Shown piece after piece: positions 33,240 through 43,250 of a stretch of DNA of 64,000 nt. The stretch spans positions 1 through 64,000 of the forward strand of contig NZ_ABCG01000005.1 in NCBI RefSeq assembly GCF_000181515.1. Direction: 5' to 3'. How positions within the stretch are numbered: position 1 is the first letter of the stretch; each line of letters begins with the position of its first letter. The DNA comes from Erythrobacter sp. SD-21 (GTDB lineage Bacteria; Pseudomonadota; Alphaproteobacteria; Sphingomonadales; Sphingomonadaceae). Both the position numbers and the translations under genes were made by a program. A model generated the notes under the pieces. That model was not told the DNA's origin, did no database searches, and saw only the letters and a list, made by a program, of their open reading frames with translations.

Positions 33240-35066
33240 TCACCCCTCCACCTCGAACAATCCCGCAAGCTGCTCGATAATCGTGCCGCCGAGCTGTTCC
33301 ACGTCCATGATCGTCACTGAGCGCTTGTAGTAGCGGGTTACGTCATGGCCGATGCCGATGGCGGCGAGCTGGACGGGGCTTTGCTTCTCGATCCACTCGA
33401 TCACCTTGCGCAGGTGCCCTTCGAGATAGCCCGCCTGATTTACCGATAGCGTGCTGTCGTCGACCGGCGCGCCGTCCGAAATCACCAGCAGGATGCGGCG
33501 GTCTTCGGGGCGGGCGAGCAGGCGGGTATGCGCCCAGAGCAGCGCCTCGCCGTCGATGTTTTCCTTCAGCAGCCCTTCGCGCATCATCAGGCCGAGATTG
33601 CGGCGCGCGCGGCGCCATGGCTCGTCGGCCTTCTTGTAGATGATGTGGCGCAAATCGTTGAGGCGGCCCGGATCGGCGGGGCGGCCATCGGCGAGCCATG
33701 CCTCGCGTGACTGCCCGCCCTTCCACGCGCGGGTGGTGAAACCCAAGATTTCGGTCTTCACGCCGCAACGTTCGAGCGTGCGTGCCATGATGTCGGCGCT
33801 GATCGCGGCAATGGAGATCGGCCGCCCGCGCATACTGCCCGAATTGTCGATCAGCAGCGTGACGACCGTGTCCTTGAACTCGGTATCGCGCTCCATCTTG
33901 TAGGAGAGCGCATGGCCGGGGCTGACGACCACGCGGGTCAGGCGCGCGGCATCCAAAAGGCCCTCTTCCTGGTCGAAATCCCAGCTGCGGTTCTGCTGCG
34001 CCATGAGGCGGCGCTGGAGGCGGTTGGCTAGCCTTGTGACGATGCCCTGCAAGCCCGCCAGCTGGCTGTCGAGATAGGTGCGCAGCCGGTCCAGTTCCTC
34101 GTGGTCGCAAAGCTCGGGCGCTTCGATCACCTCGTCGAACTTGTCGGTATAGGCGCGGTAGTCGAAGTCCTCGGGCAGGTCCGTCCACGGGCGGTTCGGG
34201 CGGACGGGCTGCATGCCCTCGCCGTCCTCGTCCGACGGGTCGCCATCGGACATTTCCTGCTCGCCCTCGACGTCCTGTTCGGCATCGCCATCAGCCTCGC
34301 CGTCGACGACCTCGCCGCGCGCATCGCTTTCCTGCGGCTGGGCCTCGCCATCCTCTTCCTCGTCGGAATCCTGGTCCTCTTCGGGCGCGTCGCCTTCCTC
34401 ATCATCGCCATCGTCGCGGCCCTCGTCCTCGGGCGTGTCGGGCAGCGTGAGTTCGAGATGCCGCAGCATGTCGAGCGTGAGGTCCTGGAAGGCGCGCTGG
34501 TCGCCCAATGCGCCGACGAGATCTTCCATGTCGGTGCCGATGCGCGAGCTGATTTCCTCGCGCACTAGGTCGACAGCCTGCCGTGCGCGCTCGGGCACGG
34601 CCTCGCCTGTCAGCGCCTCGCGCAGCATGAGCGAAAGCGCGGTGGGTAGAGGCACTTCCTTCGCCTCGGTCGCGCGGGCAATCGGGTCGCTCGCCGTGCG
34701 CAGTTCCACCGCTGCGTCGAGATTACCCTTCATGCCCGAGAAGTTGTTCGAGCCGAGCGCTTCGTAACGCGTGCGTTCGATCGCGTCATAGCAGGCACGC
34801 GCGATGGGTTCGGGCGGCGCGCCTTTTGCGTGCATCGCCTCGTTATGGTGGCGCAGCTTGAGCGCAAAGCTGTCGGCAAAGCCACGCGCCTCGCGGGCCT
34901 GGTCCTGCGGCAGGGTGCGCCCCGGCAGGGGGACGCGGAAATTCTTGCCGCTTTGCGTCGGGCTGTCAGCGCTCCACGCAACCTCGACCTCCGGCTCGCG
35001 CGCGATGGCGCGGGCCGTGCCGGTCAAAGCCTGCTTGAAGAGGTCGAGAGGGGTCTGGTCTGCCAT
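33240..35066 (-). CDS. cobT: Cobaltochelatase CobT-like subunit
   Basis: A 608-residue protein with an N-terminal helical domain, a strongly acidic central segment (about 210-290) and a C-terminal von Willebrand A domain with the MIDAS motif [10 protein letters not shown] (around residue 400). In aerobic cobalamin synthesis CobT works with the AAA+ subunit CobS and CobN to insert cobalt. No cobS or cobN is in the window; in several Alphaproteobacteria CobST occurs without the pathway. An AGGAAG precedes the ATG. Confidence 0.93.
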   Translation of the reverse strand: MADQTPLDLFKQALTGTARAIAREPEVEVAWSADSPTQSGKNFRVPLPGRTLPQDQAREARGFADSFALKLRHHNEAMHAKGAPPEPIARACYDAIERTRYEALGSNNFSGMKGNLDAAVELRTASDPIARATEAKEVPLPTALSLMLREALTGEAVPERARQAVDLVREEISSRIGTDMEDLVGALGDQRAFQDLTLDMLRHLELTLPDTPEDEGRDDGDDEEGDAPEEDQDSDEEEDGEAQPQESDARGEVVDGEADGDAEQDVEGEQEMSDGDPSDEDGEGMQPVRPNRPWTDLPEDFDYRAYTDKFDEVIEAPELCDHEELDRLRTYLDSQLAGLQGIVTRLANRLQRRLMAQQNRSWDFDQEEGLLDAARLTRVVVSPGHALSYKMERDTEFKDTVVTLLIDNSGSMRGRPISIAAISADIMARTLERCGVKTEILGFTTRAWKGGQSREAWLADGRPADPGRLNDLRHIIYKKADEPWRRARRNLGLMMREGLLKENIDGEALLWAHTRLLARPEDRRILLVISDGAPVDDSTLSVNQAGYLEGHLRKVIEWIEKQSPVQLAAIGIGHDVTRYYKRSVTIMDVEQLGGTIIEQLAGLFEVEG

Positions 35067-35076
35067 GGCTTCCTAA

Positions 35077-35736
35077 TTAGGAAGCCGGGATGGTCTGGCC
35101 AGTCTTTTCCCAATCGGCAATGAACCCTTCGATGCCCTTGTCGGTCAGGACGTGCTTGAAGAGGCCCTTGATCACGGCCGGCGGCATGGTGGCGACGTCG
35201 GCGCCGATGCGCGCGCTCTGGAGGACGTGGACCGGGTTGCGGATCGAGGCGACGAGGATTTCCGTGCCGAAATCGTAATTGTCGTAGATGCGGCGGATGT
35301 CGGCGATCAGTTCCATACCGTCGAAGCCGTTGTCGTCATGGCGGCCCACGAAGGGCGACACGAAAGTCGCTCCCGCCTTGGCCGCGAGCAGCGCCTGGTT
35401 GGCCGAGAAGCACAGGGTGACATTCACCATGGTGCCGTCGCCGGTGAGCTTTTTGCATGTCTTGAGCCCGTCGATCGTCAGCGGAACCTTGATGCAGACA
35501 TTGTCCGCGATCTTCCGCAGCGTCTCGGCTTCCTTCATCATCGTCTCGTGATCGAGCGCGACGACTTCGGCGCTGACCGGACCATCGACCAGATCGCAGA
35601 TTTCCTTCGTCACTTCCATGAAGTCGCGGCCCGACTTGGCGATCAGCGACGGGTTGGTGGTGACGCCATCGAGCAGGCCGGTGTCGGCCATTTCCTTGAT
35701 GTCGGCGATGTCGGCGGTGTCGACGAAGAATTTCAT
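35077..35736 (-). CDS. fsa: Fructose-6-phosphate aldolase / transaldolase-like protein
   Basis: A 219-residue short transaldolase-family protein starting [16 protein letters not shown]. The Schiff-base Lys lies in NVCIKVPLT, and [13 protein letters not shown] is characteristic. The size matches the FSA/TalC type rather than long transaldolases; members act as transaldolase in the non-oxidative pentose phosphate pathway or as fructose-6-phosphate aldolase. It ends 11 bases before cobT on the same strand. Confidence 0.94.
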   Translation of the reverse strand: MKFFVDTADIADIKEMADTGLLDGVTTNPSLIAKSGRDFMEVTKEICDLVDGPVSAEVVALDHETMMKEAETLRKIADNVCIKVPLTIDGLKTCKKLTGDGTMVNVTLCFSANQALLAAKAGATFVSPFVGRHDDNGFDGMELIADIRRIYDNYDFGTEILVASIRNPVHVLQSARIGADVATMPPAVIKGLFKHVLTDKGIEGFIADWEKTGQTIPAS

Positions 35737-35801
35737 GCGATGAGGCTCCGGGGAAGCGGTTTCGATTCCCCGGCAGCCTTAGCGGTGATGGCAGGGCGCG
35801 G

Positions 35802-36515
35802 CTAGAGGCGGCTGCCGGCTCCGAACACGCCGATGATCAGCGGGTCGCGGGTGGATTGCGGATCGCGGCGAATGGCGGCTTCTTCCACGCCGATCTCGCG
35901 CCAGATCGTGTCGTCGAGATTGGTGGCGAAGCGGGTGGTGGCGTTGGTGAAGTTCACGCCCGTCAGCGCCGAGACCAGCTGGCCGACCAGCGGATCGCTT
36001 GCCACGCGCATGGCATTGCCCAGTTCGGGGACCATGGCCTCTACCAGCGTCCGGCCCATCGAATTGCGCAGGAAGGCGGTGGCCGCCGTCGGTCCGCCGT
36101 TTACGAGGTCAATGGCGTTCTGGATGCCGATGGTGCGCACCGCATCGGTCACCAGCGGCGCGGCGCGCTCGGCGCCTTCGTAAGCGATGTCGCCCATCGC
36201 GTCCTGCAGGCGGTTCTTGAACAGGGCCGAGGTCAGGATTGTCGACAGGATATCGCCGCGCGTGCCCAGCAAATCGTTGAGGCCGAGCGTCGCGACCTGC
36301 TGGTCCCAGAAACCGCCCGCGTTGAGCATACGGGAAAAGGCGCGGTCGCTGGAGAGGAACAGGATACGCTGGACGGCATCCACCATGCTGAAGCCGGGGA
36401 TGCCGGCGCAGCCCGACAGGGCAAGGCCTGCGGTGCCAAGGCCTATTCTGCCGAGAAAGGCGCGGCGGCCGGTCTTTCGTTCAAGGATCGGGGGTTTCAC
36501 GAGAATATCGGTCAT
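35802..36515 (-). CDS. DUF4197-family protein, probable Tat-exported lipoprotein
   Basis: A 237-residue protein with a twin-arginine signal (GRRAFLGRIGLG) ending in a lipobox-like ALSGC, then an all-helical domain matching DUF4197 (FLSSDRAFSRML, GGFWDQQVATLGLN). Start at 36515 because GAGGAG lies eight bases upstream; an ATG at 36530 is less likely. The role is unknown; it should face the periplasm. It is divergent from priA. Confidence 0.88.
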   Translation of the reverse strand: MTDILVKPPILERKTGRRAFLGRIGLGTAGLALSGCAGIPGFSMVDAVQRILFLSSDRAFSRMLNAGGFWDQQVATLGLNDLLGTRGDILSTILTSALFKNRLQDAMGDIAYEGAERAAPLVTDAVRTIGIQNAIDLVNGGPTAATAFLRNSMGRTLVEAMVPELGNAMRVASDPLVGQLVSALTGVNFTNATTRFATNLDDTIWREIGVEEAAIRRDPQSTRDPLIIGVFGAGSRL

Positions 36516-36568
36516 TATTGCACTCCTCACAAAGTCCCACCTTGTTTCGTCATGGGTAGCCGCTCCAT

Positions 36569-38746
36569 ATGAGCCGCCAGATGAACCGCGTCCGCTGCCT
36601 CGTCCTAAACGCCGCTCTCGGCCCGCTCGATTACAAGGTGCCGGACGGCATGGCGGTCGAGCTGGGCCAGGTGGTCGAATGTCCGCTGGGCCCGCGCACC
36701 GTCATCGGTATCGTCTGGGAGGCTGAACGGCTGCCCGGCACAGACGTTCCGGCGGAGAAACTGCGCCCCCTCAGGGGTTTGTATCCGATTCCGCCCCTGC
36801 CTGCCCCGCTGCGCCGCCTGATCGAATGGACCGCCGATTACTATGTCGCCTCGCTCGCCAGTGTGGCCCGTATGGCGCTGTCTTCGGGCGGTGCGCTGAA
36901 GGGCCCGGCAAGCATCACCGAATATCGCCTCACCGGCGGAATGCCCGAACGCATGACCCCGCAGCGGCTGGCGGCGATGGAGGCGCTCGAAGGCGAGCAG
37001 GCGACCATCCGCGAACTGTCGGGCATAGCTGGCGTGTCGGAAGGCGTGCTGCGCGGGCTGGTCAACCAAGGCGTGCTGGAACCCGTCGAGGTCGATTGCG
37101 ACCGACCTTACGAAGCCGCGCGACCGGACTTTGCGCAAGTCGAATTGAGCGAGCAGCAGCGCGAGGTTTCGGACATCTTCTCCGCCGCCGTGCGCGAGGC
37201 CAAATTCGCGCCCTTCCTGCTCGACGGGGTGACCGGGTCGGGCAAGACCGAGACCTATTTCGAGCCCGTCGCCGAGGCTCTGCGGATGGGGCGGCAGGTG
37301 CTGGTGCTCCTTCCCGAAATCGCGCTGACGGAGAATTTCCTCCACCGCTTCGAGGAGCGCTTCGGCGCATCGCCTGTGCTCTGGCACTCCTCGCTCAAAT
37401 CGACCGAACGCCGCCGCGCCTGGCGCGCCGTCGCCAGCGGCAGCGCGCAGGTCGTGGTCGGCGCTCGCTCGGCTTTGTTCCTCCCCTTTGCCAAGCTCGG
37501 CCTCATCGTCGTCGACGAAGCGCACGAGACCAGCTTCAAGCAGGAAGACGGCGTACGCTACAACGCGCGCGACGTCGCCGTGATGCGCGCCCATTTCGAG
37601 CGGTTTCCGATTATCCTCGCCAGCGCCACGCCCGCGCTCGAAAGCCTGCAGATGGCCGAGAGCGGGATTTACGAGAAGGTCGATCTGCCCAGCCGTTTCG
37701 GCGGCGCGCAGATGCCTGCGATCGACACGATCGACCTCACGGAAGAAAAGCCGCCCCACGGCATGTGGCTCGCCCAGCGGTTGGTCGACGGGATCGCCGA
37801 ACGACTGGAGCGCAGCGAACAGTCGCTGCTGTTCCTCAACCGCCGTGGCTATGCCCCGCTGACGCTCTGCCGCAATTGCGGATTCCGGTACCAGTGCCCC
37901 AATTGCAGCGCCTGGCTGGTCGAACACCGCTTCACCCGCCGCCTCGCCTGCCACCATTGCGGGCACGAAGCGCCTAGCCCTGGGCAATGCAAGGAATGCG
38001 GCGAGCCCGATTGCCTCGTCGCCTGCGGTCCCGGTGTCGAGCGCATCGCCGACGAGGTGGCCGAGCGCCTGCCCGAGGCGCGCGTCTTCGTGGCGACGTC
38101 CGACACGCTCAATTCTCCCGGTCGGGCGGCGGAATTCATCGCCTCGGTCGATGCGGGAGAAATCGACGTGATCGTCGGCACGCAACTCGTCACCAAGGGC
38201 TTCCACTTTCCCGAACTCACGCTGGTCGGCGTGGTCGATGCCGACCTAGGCCTCGAGGGCGGAGACTTGCGCGCCGGCGAGCGCACCTACCAGCAGGTCG
38301 CACAGGTCGCGGGCCGTGCAGGGCGCGGCGCGAAACCGGGCGAGGTCCTGATCCAGACCCGCCACCCCGAAGCCAGCGTTATCGCCGCTCTCGCCGCCGG
38401 CGACCGCGATGCCTTCTATACCGCCGAAACCGAGATGCGCCGCGATGCCGGTGCCCCGCCCTTCGGCCGCTGGGCCTCGATCATCGTATCGTCGGAAGAC
38501 GAGAGCGAAGCGCGCGAGGCCGCGCGGCGCATTGGCGACACCCGCCCCGACGTGGCCGACTGCATGATCCTCGGCCCCGCCCCTGCCCCGATGGCGCAAT
38601 TGCGCGGCCGCTACCGTTATCGCCTGCTCATCAACGCGCGGCGCAGCGTGCAATTGCAGGACGTCATCCGCCGCTGGCTCGGGCGGCTGGACCACCCACC
38701 CGGCATACGCGTGGCCGTGGATATCGACCCCTATTCTTTTGTGTGA
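36569..38746 (+). CDS. priA: Primosomal protein N' (replication restart helicase PriA)
   Basis: A 725-residue SF2 helicase that reloads the replisome at stalled forks. The order is an N-terminal DNA-binding domain, Walker A GVTGSGKT (220-227), DEAH at 316-319, a zinc-binding insert with eight Cys (CRNCGFRYQCPNC, CHHC, CKECGEPDC) and a C-terminal helicase domain with VAQVAGRAGRG. All key motifs are present and the length is normal. Confidence 0.97.
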   Translation: MSRQMNRVRCLVLNAALGPLDYKVPDGMAVELGQVVECPLGPRTVIGIVWEAERLPGTDVPAEKLRPLRGLYPIPPLPAPLRRLIEWTADYYVASLASVARMALSSGGALKGPASITEYRLTGGMPERMTPQRLAAMEALEGEQATIRELSGIAGVSEGVLRGLVNQGVLEPVEVDCDRPYEAARPDFAQVELSEQQREVSDIFSAAVREAKFAPFLLDGVTGSGKTETYFEPVAEALRMGRQVLVLLPEIALTENFLHRFEERFGASPVLWHSSLKSTERRRAWRAVASGSAQVVVGARSALFLPFAKLGLIVVDEAHETSFKQEDGVRYNARDVAVMRAHFERFPIILASATPALESLQMAESGIYEKVDLPSRFGGAQMPAIDTIDLTEEKPPHGMWLAQRLVDGIAERLERSEQSLLFLNRRGYAPLTLCRNCGFRYQCPNCSAWLVEHRFTRRLACHHCGHEAPSPGQCKECGEPDCLVACGPGVERIADEVAERLPEARVFVATSDTLNSPGRAAEFIASVDAGEIDVIVGTQLVTKGFHFPELTLVGVVDADLGLEGGDLRAGERTYQQVAQVAGRAGRGAKPGEVLIQTRHPEASVIAALAAGDRDAFYTAETEMRRDAGAPPFGRWASIIVSSEDESEAREAARRIGDTRPDVADCMILGPAPAPMAQLRGRYRYRLLINARRSVQLQDVIRRWLGRLDHPPGIRVAVDIDPYSFV

Positions 38747-38831
38747 CCGGCAAACCTTTGCAGTGCGCATAGTAGCGGGATAGGAACGTCTTGGCGGCAA
38801 TCGCAGTGTCGTTAGCTCAAGGGGGCCTATC

Positions 38832-39308
38832 TTGCGTATCTGGAAGCTTTTTACGGCGATCGTCGCCGCGTGTCTTGCCATGCCGCTAGCCGCTGCCGGT
38901 GAAGTCGAGATCTGGCACAAGGCCGAAAGCGCCCATTTCACAATCTACTCCTCGGGCGATCGTGACGATCTCGTCGATTTTACGCGCGAACTGGAAAAAT
39001 TCGACGGGCTGCTCCGCTTCTGGTTCCAGAAGCCCGATCGCGGCTTTGCCGACAAGATCGACATTTACATGCTTCAAAACCAGAGGCAGGTCGCCAGCCT
39101 GCTCGACAGCCGTACGGTGGCCGGGTTCTACTCGCCCCGCGTCGATGGAACCCACGCCGTCGCCCATTACAAGGGTGGCGGAATGCGCGATCTGTCCGGC
39201 CAGCGCATCCTGTTCCACGAATACGCGCACCACTTCATGTTCAGCGAATTCGACAAGCCCGTTCCCACCCCGAATATGGCCGCAAGGCCGTCAAGCGGAT
39301 CGAATTGA
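38832..39308 (+). pseudogene. Truncated gluzincin-like metalloprotease (probable internal deletion)
   Basis: The 158 residues hold a signal peptide (to about Ala22), a domain common to a larger peptidase/TPR family and the zinc motif HEYAHHF, after which the frame ends in PNMAARPSSGSN. From memory, related proteins in Sphingomonadales continue for some 300 residues, with the third zinc ligand and TPRs. Right after the break, another frame (39266-39379) encodes a coding-like tail, as if about a kilobase had been lost. It lacks the third zinc ligand, so it is unlikely to be an active protease. Confidence 0.6.
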
Positions 39309-39379
39309 TGCGCGAAACGGGCGCGAAATTCCGACCCGAGCTTCCCGACGAGGATGGGGACGAAACCGCCGGGGACTGA
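39266..39379 (+). pseudogene. Remnant C-terminal tail in a shifted frame
   Basis: The frame ending at TGA 39377-39379 reads HPEYGRKAVKRIELMRETG and ends ELPDEDGDETAGD, a plausible protein tail with no start of its own. It overlaps the end of the truncated metalloprotease in a different frame. It is best explained as the leftover C-terminus of that gene, but this is inference. Confidence 0.4.
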
Positions 39380-39433
39380 TCCCAGCGCCGCTCGTCGGGG
39401 CACTTCGGCGTGGTCCGGGCATTGTCACAGGCG

Positions 39434-41014
39434 ATGCCCGATAGCCCGCCCAAAAAGCCCAGCGCGCCCGTCCTCGTTCCCATCCTTGGCGACCAGCTGA
39501 CCCGCACGCTCGCCTCGCTGCGCGGGCGGACCAAGGACGACACCGTCATCCTGATGATGGAGGTCTGGGACGAGGCGACCTACGTCAAACACCACAAGCA
39601 GAAGATCGTCCTGATCTTCTCGGCCATGCGCCATTTCGCCCAGGAACTGCGCGATGCAGGCTGGACGATCGATTACGTGAAGCTCGATGCCGAGAACAAC
39701 GCAGGCAGCTTCACCGGCGAAGTGGCGCGCGCGATCGAGGAGCATGCCCCGCGACTCATCAGCGTGGTCGAAGCCGGCGAGTGGCGGGTTCGCGAGGACA
39801 TGGACCATTGGGCCGACAAATTCTCCTGCGAAGTCGAGATCCTGCGCGACGACCGCATTATCTGCACCCAGGCCGAATTCGACGCATGGGCGGAGGATCG
39901 CAAGGAACTCCGCATGGAGTATTTTTATCGCGAAATGCGCCGCAAGACCTGCCTCCTCATGGACGGCGACAAGCCCGAAGGCGGCGAGTGGAATTACGAT
40001 AGCGAGAACCGCAAACCGCCCAAGGACGGCCTCTCCGCCCCCGAACGCCCCAAGTTCGAACCGGACGAGATCACGCAAGAAGTGATCGACCTCGTCGAGA
40101 ATCGCTTCGGCGACCATTTCGGCTCACTCGAAAACTTTGCCTGGCCCGTCACTCGCGAAGAGGCCGAGGAAGCAGCCGATGCCTTCTTTGCCGAGCGGAT
40201 CGAATGTTTCGGCCCCTACCAGGACGCGATGGTCGCGGGTGAGGACGACCTGTTCCACTCCATGCTCTCGACCAGCATCAATCTCGGCCTGCTCGGCCCG
40301 CTCGAACTCTGCCAGCGGGCCGAGAAAGCCTATAAGGACGGCAAGGCGCCGCTGAACTCGGTCGAGGGCTTCATTCGCCAGATCATCGGCTGGCGCGAAT
40401 ATGTGCGCGGCTTCTACTGGCACCAGATGCCGCACCTGCAGAGGGCCAACGCGCTCAACGCCCAGCGCGGCCTGCCCGAATTCTACTGGACCGGCGAGAC
40501 CGACATGGCCTGCCTTGCCGACTGCATCCGCTCGACCCGCGAGAACGCCCACGCACACCATATCCAGCGACTGATGGTGCTCGGCAATTTCGCGCTGCTG
40601 GCGGGCGTGAATCCGCGCGAAGTGCAGGACTGGTACCTCGTCGTCTACGCCGATGCCTATGAGTGGGTCGAACTGCCCAACGTCGCCGCAATGATCCTCT
40701 ACGCCGATGGCGGCAAGCTCGCGAGCAAGCCCTATGCGGCTTCCGGAAACTACATCAACAAGATGAGCAATTACTGCTCCGGCTGCACCTACTCACCGAA
40801 CAAGAAAACCGGCGAAGGCGCCTGCCCGTTCAACCCGCTCTACTGGCACTTCATGGACCGCCACCGCGATCGGCTGGAAAAGAACCACCGCATCGGGCGC
40901 ATATACTCGACCTGGGACCGGATGGACGAGGAGCGGCGGCAGGAATATCTCGACAGCGCCGAGGCGTTCTTGGGTACGCTCGAAACTGCCGAAAGCGGGT
41001 GGGCGCGGGGTTAA
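39434..41014 (+). CDS. Cryptochrome/photolyase, FeS-BCP type (PhrB-like (6-4) photolyase)
   Basis: A 526-residue flavoprotein of the iron-sulfur bacterial cryptochrome/photolyase class. It has an N-terminal Rossmann-like domain (VLVPILGDQL), an FAD-binding helical domain (FIRQIIGWREYVRGFYW) and C-terminal FeS-cluster cysteines in NYCSGCTYSPNKKTGEGACPFN. Agrobacterium PhrB of this class repairs (6-4) photoproducts and binds FAD, dimethyl-ribityllumazine and a 4Fe-4S cluster. The ATG at 39434 is preferred over a GTG at 39410. The domain order and size fit well. Confidence 0.93.
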   Translation: MPDSPPKKPSAPVLVPILGDQLTRTLASLRGRTKDDTVILMMEVWDEATYVKHHKQKIVLIFSAMRHFAQELRDAGWTIDYVKLDAENNAGSFTGEVARAIEEHAPRLISVVEAGEWRVREDMDHWADKFSCEVEILRDDRIICTQAEFDAWAEDRKELRMEYFYREMRRKTCLLMDGDKPEGGEWNYDSENRKPPKDGLSAPERPKFEPDEITQEVIDLVENRFGDHFGSLENFAWPVTREEAEEAADAFFAERIECFGPYQDAMVAGEDDLFHSMLSTSINLGLLGPLELCQRAEKAYKDGKAPLNSVEGFIRQIIGWREYVRGFYWHQMPHLQRANALNAQRGLPEFYWTGETDMACLADCIRSTRENAHAHHIQRLMVLGNFALLAGVNPREVQDWYLVVYADAYEWVELPNVAAMILYADGGKLASKPYAASGNYINKMSNYCSGCTYSPNKKTGEGACPFNPLYWHFMDRHRDRLEKNHRIGRIYSTWDRMDEERRQEYLDSAEAFLGTLETAESGWARG

Positions 41015-41064
41015 ACCAATGTCCTCTCTAGAAAGCGTAGCGGACAGAGCCGCGCGACGAACGG

Positions 41065-41277
41065 CTATCTGAAAGTGTGGTCGTCAATATGCCAGATTCC
41101 CTGACCATCCCTCATAACATCGGCAATCAGGTTATCGCCTTCCCACACCTTTGCATGCCTGAAAGCATGCTCGCCTTTTAGAAGAGGTAATGCGCCTGCA
41201 GGGTTTTGTGCGTTGAACTGCACTCGCTTCGGCTCACCAAAACCATCGTCTTCAAATTCGAGCGTGTATTGGGGCAT
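41065..41277 (-). CDS. Small hypothetical protein
   Basis: A 70-residue soluble protein starting MPQYTLEFEDDGFGEPKRVQF, with an acidic beta-rich look and conserved-looking AFRHAKVWEGDNLIADV. No signal peptide or family is recognised. It stands alone between the photolyase gene (convergent) and the CBS gene. Composition and length suggest a real gene, but the role is unknown. Confidence 0.6.
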   Translation of the reverse strand: MPQYTLEFEDDGFGEPKRVQFNAQNPAGALPLLKGEHAFRHAKVWEGDNLIADVMRDGQGIWHIDDHTFR

Positions 41278-41469
41278 TTGCGGCTCTTTCCGGATTTGGA
41301 CACTTCGATTTGCTAGCTCGGATAAAGGATACTTGTCCCGTTACCTATCAACGCGGACATCCTGCTGCAAATCCGGGGAGGGCCGAGAGATGCTTCCTGA
41401 TTTGCGATAGTTATCGATGCATATTACAACGTCGGGAGTGGACGGGCACCGCTGACCTAGAGTTCGAAT

Positions 41470-41862
41470 ATGATTTCAAGCGATCTGATCGAAGCAGATT
41501 TTCCAAAGGTCTCACCTCTGGCGCGTATCGAACAAGCTGCAGGCCTGATGCGCGAAAACTATCTTCACGCTCTTCCAGTCGTGGAAGGCGATCAACTCAA
41601 AGGCATCGTCTCCTGTGAAGATATCGTTTACCGGGGCATTGCTAAAGGAGATGATTGGTTTTTGGCCCACGTCGAAGATTATATGACCCGGGATCCGAAT
41701 GCCGCGCTGGTCACCGATGACATATTTACGTTAAGCGCGCTCATGAAAGCTGGGTGTCACAGATGGTTGCCGGTCGTGAGAGCGGATCGGGACTACCTAG
41801 GCGTTATAAGGCTATCTGTATTAAAGAGAGTGGAGCCTCACGAGGAACATTCGTCGGCCTAG
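41470..41862 (+). CDS. CBS-domain pair protein
   Basis: A 130-residue protein made only of two CBS motifs (about 8-65 and 68-125), each with a typical pattern: LHALPVVEGDQLKGIVSCEDIV and CHRWLPVVRADRDYLGVI. Such stand-alone pairs bind adenine nucleotides and regulate a partner. No partner gene is adjacent. Codon use is lower in GC than in the surrounding core genes. The ribosome binding site is weak. Confidence 0.85.
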   Translation: MISSDLIEADFPKVSPLARIEQAAGLMRENYLHALPVVEGDQLKGIVSCEDIVYRGIAKGDDWFLAHVEDYMTRDPNAALVTDDIFTLSALMKAGCHRWLPVVRADRDYLGVIRLSVLKRVEPHEEHSSA

Positions 41863-41898
41863 CGTTACATCCGCTCCGATATTGAGTTTGGCAATCGG

Positions 41899-42054
41899 CT
41901 CTTTGGCGGGCGTCGTTTTCCTACCTTTTCGCCGAGTGGCAATCGGGCACCATGGTTCGTTCCCCGCCACACGTCGCCTGCAACTATTACGACGCGCCCC
42001 GCGGCCGGCCCAGCGTTCCCTTCAAGGACCGTGTTCCATGTGTTCCATCCTGTG
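41899..42054 (-). repeat. Dispersed repeat, copy 2 (GGAACACATGG type)
   Basis: Reverse-strand counterpart of 7385-7540: it starts ACAGGATGGAACACATGG at 42054 side with CACGGTCCT after it, and ends GTAGGAAAACG near 41911. Both copies span about 156 bases with a diverged middle. It lies in the gap between the CBS gene and the end of ada. Confidence 0.65.
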
Positions 42055-42092
42055 GGGCCACCCTCGGCCACTCCAACTTGCGTCCTACACGC

Positions 42093-43133
42093 CTATCCGC
42101 CCCGCTCGCGCCGCAGCAGTTCGGCCTTGATCTCGGTTCCGTAGGCATAGCCGCCCAGCCCGCCATCGGCTGCGATCACGCGATGGCAGGGGATGAGGAC
42201 GGCGATGTTGTTGGCTCCGTTGGCGCTGCCGACGGCGCGGCTGGCCTTGGGGTTGCCGAGCATGGCGGCCTGTTCGCCGTAGCTACGCGTCTCGCCCGGG
42301 GGGATCTGCCGCAGCGCGTCCCAGCAGGCCTGCTGGAAGGCGGTGCCCTTCACATCGAGCGGGATGGCGGCACTGGTGACGCTGGTGGGATCCTCGACCG
42401 CGGCGAGGACCTTGTCGAACAGGTCGCGGAAGCCCTCCCCCGCTTCGACCAGCTCCGCCTTCGGGAAACGGCGGCGCAGCGCCTCCTCGCCTTCGTTGAA
42501 GGAAAGGCAGCACACGCCCTTGTCCGTGGCGGCGACCAGCATCGCGCCCAGCGTCGTATCGATCACCGCCCAATGCACCGTGCGACCCTTGCCGCCAACC
42601 TTCCAGTCGCTCGCGCTCATGCCGCTGTCCTTCCTGCCCTCGTAAAAGCGCGAGGGCGCGCCATAGCCGCCGGTGTAGATCGCATCCGTGACGCTGCCGC
42701 CCTCGTCCAGCGCCCGTTCGGCCCGCTCGCGCCGGAGGGCCCGCTGGTAGGCGGCAGGAGAGAGGCCGACGGCCCGCGTGAAGATGCGCTGGAAATGCGT
42801 CGGCGAATAGTCGGTCAGCTGGCCCAGCCGATCGAGTGAGACGGTCTCCTCGGCCTCGCGCAGCAGTTCGAGCGCCGCCAGCACCGCCGCTTCCTCGCGG
42901 CTCTGCTGGTCGGGCGCGCAGCGTTTGCAGGCACGCAGGCCCGCCGCTTCGGCCGCCTCGCAGTTCGCGTAGAAGCGCACGTTCTCCCGCTTGGGACGAC
43001 GCGCGGAGCACGACGGGCGGCAATAGATGCCGGTCGAATGGACACCGGTCACGAAGACGCCGTCGAAACGGCGATCCTTGGCCAGCGCGATGCGCCAGCG
43101 TTCCTCGTCCGACAGGGCGGTCTTGTCCTTCAT
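42093..43133 (-). CDS. ada: Ada: bifunctional transcriptional regulator / O6-methylguanine-DNA methyltransferase
   Basis: A 346-residue three-part protein. The N-Ada domain has zinc Cys residues (GIYCRPSC and ACKRC), one of which takes methyl from DNA phosphotriesters. An AraC-type helix-turn-helix follows (LTDYSPTHFQRIFTRAVGLSP), and a C-terminal methyltransferase carries the acceptor in LIPCHRVIA. Methylated Ada activates its own gene. The ATG at 43133 has AAAGG eight bases upstream; the ATG at 43142 is too close to it. Confidence 0.96.
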   Translation of the reverse strand: MKDKTALSDEERWRIALAKDRRFDGVFVTGVHSTGIYCRPSCSARRPKRENVRFYANCEAAEAAGLRACKRCAPDQQSREEAAVLAALELLREAEETVSLDRLGQLTDYSPTHFQRIFTRAVGLSPAAYQRALRRERAERALDEGGSVTDAIYTGGYGAPSRFYEGRKDSGMSASDWKVGGKGRTVHWAVIDTTLGAMLVAATDKGVCCLSFNEGEEALRRRFPKAELVEAGEGFRDLFDKVLAAVEDPTSVTSAAIPLDVKGTAFQQACWDALRQIPPGETRSYGEQAAMLGNPKASRAVGSANGANNIAVLIPCHRVIAADGGLGGYAYGTEIKAELLRRERGG

Positions 43134-43250
43134 CGCGGCCATCCTTTCATCCAGTCACGCAGGCTTGCAAGTGGCGTGTTCGCAAAAGCTGCGGGTGGCT
43201 GCATCCCGAAGCTTGCGGTCAATGTCGCGGCCCCGCTAAGGGAGAGCCGG

